A DNA stretch of 64,000 bases, from contig NC_057926.1 in NCBI RefSeq assembly GCF_018873765.1, positions 37,804,946 through 37,868,945 of the forward strand, written 5' to 3'. The translations under genes were made by a program, and so were the position numbers. The notes beneath the pieces were generated by a model, which was not told the DNA's origin, did no database searches, and saw only the letters and a list, made by a program, of their open reading frames with translations. Of this stretch, positions 35,201-43,878 are shown piece by piece. The first letter of the stretch is position 1; each line of letters begins with the position of its first letter. Source of the DNA: Telopea speciosissima (lineage: Eukaryota > Streptophyta > Magnoliopsida > Proteales > Proteaceae).

Positions 35201-35996
35201 AAAATACGTAGTAGTGGCGATCGATTACTTCACCAAGTGGGTCGAGGCCGAGCCCCTTGCCACCATCACCGAGAAGAACATGGAAAATTTTTTTCGAGAT
35301 AAGGTCATCTACCGGTTCGGGCTACCGAAAGTTCTCATCACTGATAATGGCGCGCAATTCAACAACCTGGCCTTCCGAGAATTCTGCGAGCACTTCCACA
35401 TTGACTTCCGACCCATCTCGGTCGCTCACCCACAAGCAAACGGACAAGTAGAAGTGTCCAACCGAACATTACTCGCCGGCATTAAGAGGAGGTTGGATGA
35501 GGCCAAGGGGAGATGGGTGGAAGAACTCCCAAGCGTCCTATGGGCATATCGGACGACTGTAAGAACTCCAACCGGGGAGAGTCCCTTTCGCCTCGCTTAT
35601 GGGACCGAAGCCCTCGCACCGGTTGAAGTTATGGCTTCATCATACCGAGTGCTCAACTTCGATGAGAAGACCTATAAAGATGGGCTGCGAGCCAATTTGG
35701 ACTTCCTCGATGAAGTCCGAGAAAATGCCCTACTCCGAAACGCGGCGTACCAACAGAAGACAGCAAGCTACTATGATTCAAGAGTCAAAGAGCGGCATTT
35801 TCGTCAAGGGGACCTTGTTCTCAGAAAACTCAGCGCATCTCAGCCGAGGCAACAAGGAAAATTAGCACCAAACTGGGAAGGCCCGTACATAGTCTCCAAG
35901 CAAATTCGCCCTGGCACATATCGCTTGCAGACTCCGGGGGGCAAGAAGGTACCGAGACCTTGGAACTCGGAAAATTTGAAAAAGTTTTTTCAATAA
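32201..35996 (+). pseudogene. pol: pol of element B: protease (damaged), RT, two RNases H, integrase
   Basis: In protease the catalytic loop at 32283-32301 has lost three bases in two places, removing the active-site Asp. A further 1-bp loss near 32350 shifts the frame. RT about 32950-33640 is intact with MCVDYTDLNKACPKDEYPLP and YVDD (33417-33428). A TAG at 33768-33770 replaces a Trp codon present in A, and the frame is open on both sides of it. The tethered RNase H (about 33840-34150) lacks the first Asp. The archaeal-type RNase H has DGSS (34302), AEYEAL, GDSQL and AADSL. Integrase has HEGICGSHM, CEKCQ, MDILGDF and ITDNGAQF, and ends at TAA 35994-35996. Confidence 0.92.
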
Positions 35997-36029
35997 TTGA
36001 ACATGTTTGTCAGTTCCGACATTTGATTC

Positions 36030-36035
36030 AATAAA
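36030..36035 (+). terminator. Candidate poly(A) signal after pol of element B
   Basis: AATAAA 34 bp after the pol stop, at the same place as in A. Confidence 0.4.
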
Positions 36036-36078
36036 ATCTTTTCTCCAACACTCAACGTATTGGCAAGCTCCCAAGTCG

Positions 36079-36520
36079 AAGTCATAAGACCGGTCCTCAT
36101 AGACCAGGCCGACATCAAAGACCGACCCTCGTAGGTCGGCAGCCAAGTCATAAGACCGGTCCTCATAGACCAGGCCGACATCAAAGACCGACCCTCGTAG
36201 GTCGGCAGCCAAGTCATAAGACCGGTCCTCATAGACCAGGCCGACATCAAAGACCGACCCTCATAGGTCGGCAGCCAAGTCATAAGACCGGTCCTCATAG
36301 GCCAGGCCGACATCAAAGACCGACCCTCATAGGTCGGCAGCCAAGTCATAAGACCGGTCCTCATAGACCAGGCCGACATCAAAGACCGACCCTCATAGGT
36401 CGACAGCGAAGCCATAAGACCGGTCCTCATAGACCAGGCCGACATCAACGACCGACCCTCATAGGTCGGCAGCCGGGTCGTAAGACCTGTCCAAATAGAC
36501 ATGGCTGACATCTCAAGGGC
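36079..36520. repeat. 66-bp tandem repeat in element B (6 full units plus a partial)
   Basis: Units start at 36079, 36145, 36211, 36277, 36343, 36409 and 36475 (partial). Sequence is AAGTCATAAGACCGG, TCATAGACCAGGCCGACATC and the hairpin CCGACCCTCATAGGTCGG. Units are more alike within B than to those of A, and B has two more units than A. Confidence 0.93.
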
Positions 36521-36907
36521 CGACATTCCTATTTGGCCGAGCCTAACGAAGTACTAAACCACGCTAAGGCATTATGCTCGGCCAAGAAGGATATTCGGCT
36601 ACGCGCCCGCTTATATGATAGCCTCTCCAATCGGACTGAAAGGAAAGGCGGATTAACAACCAAAGCGAAGATCGCATTGACCGCCGACAACGTTGGGCAT
36701 GGATAAAAAAGAGACGAGTTCCTAAGCTTGGTTAGTGAAACGACTCGGCAGCTTGGCCACAAACGAAACAAAATACGCAAGGAAAAGAATACTGAGGGCG
36801 CCGAGTTCAAATACTTAGACAAATTTTGACAAAAATAAGTTGTTTTATTCATTGAAAGCCGACTGATCGGCACGGTTACAAAAGGGGCAGCTCGGCCCCA
36901 CACATAC

Positions 36908-36939
<32 letters not shown>
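36521..36939. other. Element B spacer between repeat and antisense gene
   Basis: No gene. On the minus strand, AATAAA at 36849-36844 lies about 90 nt after the antisense stop and could be its poly(A) signal. A run of about 28 A (36909-36936) adjoins the stop codon. Confidence 0.45.
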
Positions 36940-36940
<1 letters not shown>

Positions 36941-39192
36941 TACATCTCCGCCTCCTCGGCGTGGGACTTGGAGGCACCCTCGGAGGCGTCCACGGTGTTG
37001 GGCTCGGCAGCAGGGTCTTGAGGTCCAGCTCCCAGAGGGACGACGTCGGCTGAAGCAGGTGCCTCCAGGGGCTGAGCTTGGGTGACCTCGGCCCCCTCCT
37101 CATCTCCCATCTCCCCTGCAAAAGTAGTCGCATCATCGTCAAAGCGGGAGAGATTGAGATCAGGATACGCTGCCTTGATCTCGGCCAAAAGCTCAGCTCG
37201 GCCTGCTTCAAAACCTTCGGCGAAGGGAGGCTTCCTGATCTCGTGGCAGATATCGGCGTACTCCTCCGATTGGAGATAGTCGCTAATCGCCGCGCTCCGA
37301 GCCGTGGCCAGATCTTCCTTGGCCTTCTCCTTCACCTCGGCGAGCCGAGCCTGCAGAGCCCGGACCTTCTCTCTCTGCCTGGCCACCTCGGCCTGAGAGC
37401 TCTCCACTTCGGCCTCAGCAGCGGTGAGCTTCTCTTGGGTCTCCCGACGCCTCTGAACGGCATCATGGGCGTCCTGATAAGCCTTCTTGCACTGGACGTC
37501 CAAGGAATAGTTCTCGATCAGGAGCCGCTCGAAGCGGAGCATGGTCTCCACTGCTTTGGCGAACCCCTACAAAAAAGCATGAGAACAAAAAATCAGGATA
37601 AACTACACATATCAGATCATAGGCAAGAGCCGACAAGGAAACTTACCATGTTGAAGTCTTGAAAAAGGGTGGAGAGGAGCTCAGGGTCAGACAGCGTGAC
37701 CGGCCGACGTCAAGGCCGAGTCCCCCGGGAAGAGGCGCCAGGTCGGCCTCACAGGGACGTTGTTGGCCGAAGCCCTCCCCAGGACGTATCGGGAGATGTT
37801 GGTGGGGGAGGCCATGGGCGGAAGGCCGCCACTTGTCAGGTTAACCGAGAGCTTTTGGCGTTTAATGTCTCTCGGCGGGCTCCTCTCGCCTTTTCGGCCT
37901 TTCCCCTTCCTCGGAGACCCGGCCTGACCCGTGTTCTTCTCGGCCTCCAGACCGACCACCGCGTCCGATGGTCCCGGCATCACCCCCTTTCCCTTGGAGG
38001 CCTTGGAGGACTCGCCCCGGGGTCTCTTCTCGGCATTCTTCTTCTTCCTATCCGCGATAATCTCGGCCCTCAGCCGAGCTGTGTCCATTGGAGGAATGTG
38101 GCCAACCACTGCAAGAGAAACCGAAAACATGGGAAACAAGTCAAAAAAGGAAAAGAAAACTAAGTTAAGGGGTCGGCTCGGATAACTGAGATAAGCTCGG
38201 TAAGGGTTCCTACCAGGGGTCATATGCCAACTCTGAAGAAACCCCTCGTCCTGAAGCCGGAGAACATCGAAGGGCGGACGCTGGGGGATCAGGTCGAGCG
38301 AGGTCATCTCGTTCTCGGTCAGGGGTAGTACCATATTTACATAGTTCAGGTTCATCTCCTTCCACTCGGTTCGGAGAGGGCTGTTGGGAATGGAAGCGAA
38401 GAAAAAGCGGGGCTTCCAGTACTTGTTGAAGGTCGGCGTGCTGACCAGAAACTTGTGACCGCCTAGAGCCGCGCTCTTCCCTGATCGGCGGCAGAAATAA
38501 TACCACCCCTTCTCGGGAGACTTCTTCAGGAAGAAGAGCCGAGAAAAAAGCGCCACGCTAGCACCTCGGCCCATCTCGCAGAACAGGGCGTAGAAACCAT
38601 AGACGGCCAGCCAGGAGTTCGGCACCAGCTGACCAGGAGACAGGTGGAAGTGGTCCAGGATCTGGTCCACCAGGCTGAGAACGGGGAGCCGAAACGCATA
38701 CTTGAAGGGCGTCTCGTACAGAGCCACCTCGCCGGGCCTGATGAAGCAGGCCATCTCCCCGGGATTAGGAACTCGGAGCTGAATGTCCTCGGGGATGGCG
38801 TAGGTCGTCCTCAGATAGTCGAGGTCGGCCTCCGTGATTGTGCTCGGAACGGTGCCGACACTGCCTTCCTCGGGCTCAGGGGCGTCGGTAGACGAGCTTA
38901 CCGAGCCAACCCCCATCTCGGACGAATCTCCCTCACTTGATTCCTCATCGGATGAGGACGACCCGGAGTTCTCGGCCCGGTCTGCGGCTATGGATTGGGC
39001 CGCGTGGTCGAACTCCATGGGTAACGGGGGCTTGGCCACCTCGGCCTGACGAAGCTCCACCACATCGGGCTCGTCTGAGGTCGAGCCCAACAGGTCTATG
39101 GTGGGAGAGCGGACGGGGAGTTCTCGGCTCGGACTTGCGCCCTCTGCCGCCCTGGCGAGCAGTTCGCCCATAGGACTACTACCAACTGACAT
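36940..39192 (-). pseudogene. Antisense gene of element B (putative gypsy-type transposon family)
   Basis: Three exons on the minus strand: 39192-38214, 38108-37647 and 37566-36940. GT-AG introns of 105 and 80 bp. The first ATG is at 39192 (MSVGSSPMGELL); the frame is open further up but only with a non-ATG start. Exon 1 encodes a Ser/Glu-rich acidic N-terminus, then the conserved domain CFIRPGEVALYE, FRLPVLSLVDQILDHF, SPGQLVPNSWLAV and EKGWYYFCRRSG. Exon 2 is basic and exon 3 a coiled coil. A 56-bp deletion in exon 2 (near 37693) shifts the frame, so the coiled coil is lost. Extra antisense genes between pol and the 3' LTR are known in Tat elements; their function is unknown. Confidence 0.82.
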
Positions 39193-39385
39193 ATTGGGCG
39201 GAGAAGACTTACTGGTTGAAGAAGAGTTGAGCGGGAACGAAACGACGGCCGAGTCGATCACGAACGAAGCTTCAGCCGAGTCGATCACGAGCAGACAAAC
39301 GACGAGATCTATCGAGTTGACGGTTCCAAACTGGCCGAGAAGTCAATAACTTAGAGTAGTGAAGAATGAATAGTTAGGAGTCGCC

Positions 39386-39393
39386 TATTTATA
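39386..39393 (-). promoter_or_regulatory. TATA-like box of the antisense gene in B
   Basis: Minus-strand TATAAATA, about 195 bp upstream of the first ATG (39192). The same box is conserved in A at 41408-41401. It lies in internal DNA, outside the LTR. Confidence 0.55.
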
Positions 39394-39634
39394 ATCCTTG
39401 GGTTTCACTGATCCAACGGCCGACCAGAGCTCAGCATGATCCAACTGCCCAGATCAAAGGACGTTTCGAATTCCCGAGCCCGCCATAATGACTCTGCTGA
39501 TGTGGCACGGACACCCAACCGTCAGATCGTGCAACGTGAAATCCACAGCAATAAATAATCTCGGCCCAACCGCAAGAATCTTCCCGACAAGCGCCCAGGA
39601 AATTTCACTCATCAGCGTCGAGCCGACACCTGAT

Positions 39635-39648
39635 GAGTGGGGGGCCTG
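39635..39648 (+). other. Polypurine tract of element B
   Basis: GAGTGGGGGGCCTG immediately before the 3' LTR. It primes plus-strand DNA synthesis. The same tract precedes the LTRs at 20202 and 41666. Confidence 0.8.
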
Positions 39649-40365
39649 TGATGAGGCATAAAACACCCCACCTATCAGAGGCTGCCACGTGGCCGACCCG
39701 ACCTCAATCCGAGAACCGAGTTGGGCCGAGCAGGAAATTGGGCCGACCCCATATCCGATAAGTCACCTGACAAAGCCTGGTTTGAGCGAGCTGGCCGGTG
39801 ACTGAGGCCGAGATTATACGGGTCAGCCAGGGACTCCTAGTAGACCTCATGGCCGAGACCAACCTCCTCTCGGGCCGACCTCCATGGCCGACCCCACGGG
39901 CCGACCTCGTAGGCCGAGCCCTCCTCCATTGAGGCTCCCATAGCACCCCACCGGGGATCTCTGGGCCACGTCAGCACATCCCGAGAATCACGGGATAAGG
40001 ACCGAGCCACGATCCCAGCACAACACAGAATCACACTCTACATGGACTCTTACCTTAATAAGAGTCCGACCCCGAAAATAACTCTCCACTCCGCTCTACG
40101 CGAGAGAACCTTCCGAAAGAAGGACTCCTACCATACTAGGACTCTCCCAACCGTCTCATCTCCTCCTTACTCTATAAATACCCAGGTATGGAGCTCTATT
40201 CCACAGCTGGCTTTTTATTACGCAGTTACGCTGTCGCGTTGAAGACCTGACTTGAGCATCGGAGAGTCCTAGGCCGGAGCCACACCGGCCCTCTTGCGCT
40301 CATTGCTTGGTTTTTGTAGGTTCATTCACGGGCGAACCAAGTACCGGAGGTTTTCACACGCAACA
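39649..40365 (+). repeat. 3' LTR of element B
   Basis: 717 bp, TGATGAGG to GCAACA, TATAAATA at 40173-40180. Followed by the duplicated target GGTAG. Confidence 0.92.
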
Positions 40366-41234
40366 GGTAGTACCCTATTGACGTAGTTCAAGTTCATCTC
40401 CTTCCACTCGAATCGGAGAGGGCTGTTGGGAATGGAAGCGAAGAAAAAACGAGGCTTCCAATACTTATTGAAGGTCGGCGTGTCGACCAGAAATTTGTGG
40501 CTGCCCAGAGCCGCACTCTTCCCCGATCGGCGGTAGAAATAGTACCACCCCTTCTCGGGAGACTTCTTCAAGAAGAAGAGCCGAGAGAAAAGCGCCACGC
40601 TCGCACCTCGGCCCATCTCGTAGAATAGGGCGTAGAAGCTGTACACGGCCAGCCAAGAGTTCGGCACTAGCTGACCAGGAGACAGGTGAAAGTGGTCCAA
40701 GATCTGATCCACCAGGCCGAGAACGGGGAGCCTGAACGCATACTTGAAGGGCATCTCGTACAAAGCCACCTCGCCGGGCCTGATGAAGCAGGCCATCTCC
40801 CCGGGGTTAGGAACTCGGAGCTGAATGTCCTTGGGGATGGCATAGGTCATCCTCAGATAGTCGAGGTCGGCCTCCGTGATTGTGCTCGGAACGGTGCCGA
40901 CACTACCTTCCTCAGGCTCAGGGGCGTCAGCAGACGAGCTGACCGAGCCAACCCCCACCTCGGACGAATCTCCCTCACTTGATTCCTCATCGGATGAGGA
41001 CGACCCAGAGTTCTTGGCTCGGTCTGCGACGATAGGATGGGCCACGTAGTCAAACTCCAAGAGTAACGGAGGCTCGGCCACCTCGGCCTGACGAAGCTCC
41101 ACCACATCGGGCTCATCCGAGGTCGAGCCCAACAGGTCTATGGTGGGAGAACGAGCGGGGAGCTCTCGGCTCGGACTCGCGCCCTCTGCCGCCCTGGCAA
41201 AGAGTTCGCCCATGGGACTACTACCAACTGACAT
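40366..41234 (-). pseudogene. Antisense gene of element A, 5' part of exon 1
   Basis: Minus-strand continuation of the gene at 27785-29229. The first ATG is at 41234 (MSVGSSPMGELF). The conserved domain (FIRPGEVALYEMPFKYAFRL, SPGQLVPNSWLAV, EKGWYYFYRRSG) is complete up to NYVNRVLP, where the LTR of B interrupts it. The last residues of the open frame come from LTR DNA. Confidence 0.82.
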
Positions 41235-41400
41235 ACTGGGCGGAGAAGACTTACTGGTTGAAGAAGAGCTGAGCGCGAACGAAGCAAAGGCCGAGCTGAT
41301 CACGAACAAGTAAACACCGAGCGCTATCGAGCTAAAGAATCCAAGCTTGCCGAGAAGTCAATAACTTAGAGCAGTGAGGAATGAATAGTTAGGAGTCGCC

Positions 41401-41408
41401 TATTTATA
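41401..41408 (-). promoter_or_regulatory. TATA-like box of the antisense gene in A
   Basis: Minus-strand TATAAATA, about 170 bp before the ATG at 41234; conserved with 39386-39393. Confidence 0.5.
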
Positions 41409-41650
41409 ATCCTTGGGTTTTACTGATCTAACGGCCAACCAGAGCTCAGCATAATTCAATGGCCCAGATCAAAGGACGTTTTGAATTCCCGAGCCTGCCA
41501 TAATGACTTTGCTAACATGGCACTGACACCCAACCGTCAGAACGTGTAACGTCAAATCCGCGGCAAAAAATAAGCTCGGCTCGACCACAAAAATCTTCCA
41601 GACAAGCAGACCAGGAAATTTCACTCATCAGTGCCGAGCCGACCCCTGAT

Positions 41651-41665
41651 GAGTGGGGGGGCCTG
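41651..41665 (+). other. Polypurine tract of element A
   Basis: GAGTGGGGGGGCCTG directly before the 3' LTR at 41666. Confidence 0.8.
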
Positions 41666-42343
41666 TGATGAGGCATAAAACACCCCTCCTATCAGAGGCT
41701 GCCACATGGCCGACCCGACCTCAGTCCGAGAACCAAGCAGGAGAGCGGGCCGACCCCATCTCCGATAAGTCACCTGACAAAGCCAAACTCAAGCGAGCTA
41801 GCTGGTGGCTGGGGCCGAGCTCATACAGGTCAGCCATAGACTCCTGGCCGAGCTTGCGGCCGAGACCAACCTCTCGGGCCGACCTCCAAGGCCGAGCCCT
41901 CCTCCACTGAAGCTGCCATAGCACCCCATCGGGGACCTCCGGGCCACGTCAGCGCATCCCGAGAATCACGGGATAAGGATCGAGCTACGATCCCAACGCA
42001 ACACGGAATCGCATTCTACATGGACTCTTACCTTAATAAGAGTCCGACCCCGGAAATAACTCTCCACTCCGCTCCACGCAAGAGAACCTTCCGAAAGAAG
42101 GACTCCTACCATACTAGGACTCTTCCAACCGCCTCATCTCCTCCTCACTCTATAAATACCTAGGTATGGAGCACCATTGCTCAACTGACTTTTTGAGTAG
42201 CAGTTATGCTGTTGCATTGGAGACCTGACTTGGGCATCGGAGAGTCCTAGGCCGGAGCCACACCGGCCCTCTTGTGCTCATTGCTTGGTTTTTGCAGGCT
42301 CATCCGCGGGCGAACCAAGTACCGGAGGTTTGCACATGCAACA
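41666..42343 (+). repeat. 3' LTR of element A
   Basis: 678 bp, TGATGAGG to GCAACA, TATAAATA at 42151-42158. Shorter than the 5' LTR because of two deletions (about 16 bp near 41735 and about 35 bp near 41887). Followed by the target CCTCC (42344-42348). Confidence 0.9.
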
Positions 42344-42348
42344 CCTCC

Positions 42349-42426
42349 CCATTTGAAAAGACACATCTGCCCCCTTGTTTTGAGGAGAGAGATAGACACA
42401 TGGGAGTGGACAGAAAACTACTTCCC
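42349..42426. mobile_element. Right half of the Mutator-type MITE split by the Tat complex
   Basis: Ends GGACAGAAAACTACTTCCC, the inverted partner of 20013-20031. Flanked by TTATATTAA (42427-42435). Confidence 0.75.
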
Positions 42427-42583
42427 TTATATTAATTTTGGTGATACATCACTTGTGTTTAAATGTGAAAAAACTTATTTTTATAGGTATATCTAAACTC
42501 GCTCTTATGTTTCGTTGTGTACACGATGTTTGTATTTATAATGGTTCTTTGGATGATTAAGTCACTATTGTGATAGGACTTAA

Positions 42584-42753
42584 CTCCTCTCAGGTTCCCT
42601 GCCCGGTCAGGTTCGTAGGTTCCTCTCATAGGGGGCTGAAAATGACGACCTCACCCCCTGCCCAAACACACTGACCGGGTGGGGTGAGGTCGTCATTTCT
42701 GACCTCCCTATGAGAGGAACCTACGAACCTGACCGGCCAGGGAACTTGAGAGG
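42584..42753. mobile_element. MITE with ~75-bp inverted arms
   Basis: Left arm CTCCTCTCAGGTTCCCTG, then GGTCAGGTTCGTAGGTTCCT and on to a GACGACCTCACCCC block. The right arm is its near-perfect reverse complement. GTCGTCATT in the middle relates it to the GGGTGGTCATT-containing MITEs nearby. No target duplication was resolved. Confidence 0.75.
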
Positions 42754-42935
42754 AGAAAAATTCTGTGATATTGGCCTTCCAATATGTAGCAGCAAGTGGT
42801 AATTAACTTACTTATCATTAGACGTTGTGTAAACTTACCCTTATGGCTTAAAGTGTTTATACACTTCACTAAATGCATTATGGCTTGGAATAATTATCAC
42901 CTCCTCTTATCAAAAAAAAAAAAAAATGCTTATCA

Positions 42936-43090
42936 GTTATCACCTCCAGTTCGCTAGTACTTCCAATTCCTCTAATAGGGGGAGTGGATCCCACCTTAGA
43001 CAGTGTTTTTAGGTAGGGGTAGGGTGGTCATTTCTGCCCCTATGTGAGGAATTGAAGGAATTAGAGGGGCAGCGAATTGAAGGGGATAAC
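42936..43090. mobile_element. MITE (~155 bp)
   Basis: Ends GTTATCACCTCCAGTTCGCT and the inverted AGCGAATTGAAGGGGATAAC. The interior has GGGTAGGGTGGTCATTTCTG as in the other members of this group. Target duplication not resolved. Confidence 0.6.
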
Positions 43091-43744
43091 TTGGTGTCAA
43101 TTAAAATTGATGTACGTCATGCGCACCTCGACAAAGCCATCGAATATCTTATTAAAACACAATTGGATCAAGAACTTATAACAATGGGTCAAGAGCAGGT
43201 CAATAGCAATCAAAGGAATCACCCTTCAAATCGATGTGTGGGTGAATCGTCATGTGTATTCCTATGCACTCATGTAAAGTAATTCACAATATAGGACACT
43301 TAGACACTTTTGACTAAAAAGTTCCAAATATAACATATGGGGGAAAAAAAAGTTGCTTAGTGGGTGGCTCATGCGCTCAAACACAAGAACACGTGAAATT
43401 ACTGTCCAATCTTTCTTAAAATAAAAAATATCATTCGTATTGATGCCCTGTACACACTAGTGCAACGGCTACAAGTACCAAATAGTGATCTCTTGGCCAT
43501 GACATATTTAAGTGATCCCTCACATTAGGTTGCCAATTATTAAAGTCCGAATCCTAGTAATACCCATGGCCCACACAAGAACATATACTTTTACTTTACT
43601 TGATTCCAATTCTAAAGTTCTAAAAAGGGTTATTCACGTGAGGTGGTGAGAGAGATCTCTCCATGACTTCTTCTCCAATATTAAGCAATTAACTTTCTGT
43701 GGTTACCTATGAATCACGTCAACATACATGTTGATCCTTTGACC
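43091..43744. other. Intergenic, nothing recognised
   Basis: Between a MITE and the tetraspanin 3' end. No open frame of substance and no repeat structure. Confidence 0.5.
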
Positions 43745-43750
43745 TTTATT
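43745..43750 (-). terminator. Candidate poly(A) signal of the tetraspanin gene
   Basis: Minus-strand AATAAA, about 130 nt downstream of the stop codon at 43879. Confidence 0.4.
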
Positions 43751-43878
43751 CCATGTCATGAGCTCCACTCCTCTTTCTGTTTAGCTTATAAAAGAAGGCA
43801 AAGAATACAAACCCTAAAAAAATAAATAAAGAGTACATTGCCTTAAAGAGTGTATTTGAGAACTTGAGAGCCACATGA

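Larger units (their letters stand above)
29230..40365 (+). mobile_element. Element B: nearly intact Tat-lineage retrotransposon
   Basis: 11,136 bp with LTRs 29230-29948 and 39649-40365, a primer-binding site at 29953, gag-pol 30019-35996, a 66-bp tandem repeat, a convergent antisense gene and a polypurine tract at 39635-39648. The LTRs differ by about 15-20 positions by eye (about 98% identity), so it is younger than A. It lies in exon 1 of A's antisense gene. It looks non-autonomous because of lesions in protease and pol. Confidence 0.93.
20080..42343 (+). mobile_element. Nested Tat-lineage complex (elements A and B) bounded by CCTCC
   Basis: The 5-bp target CCTCC occurs at 20075-20079 and 42344-42348, directly outside the first and last LTR sequence. 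Inside are a truncated LTR joined to a polypurine tract (20080-20201), element A (20202-29229 and 40366-42343), and element B inserted in A (29230-40365). All LTRs are one family, starting TGATGAGGCATAAAAC and normally ending GCAACA. Confidence 0.9.

Noticed and set aside
39193..39288. Start of the antisense protein at 39288 (and at 41309 in A)
   Set aside because: Those codons read GTG and TTG on the minus strand; the first ATGs are at 39192 and 41234.
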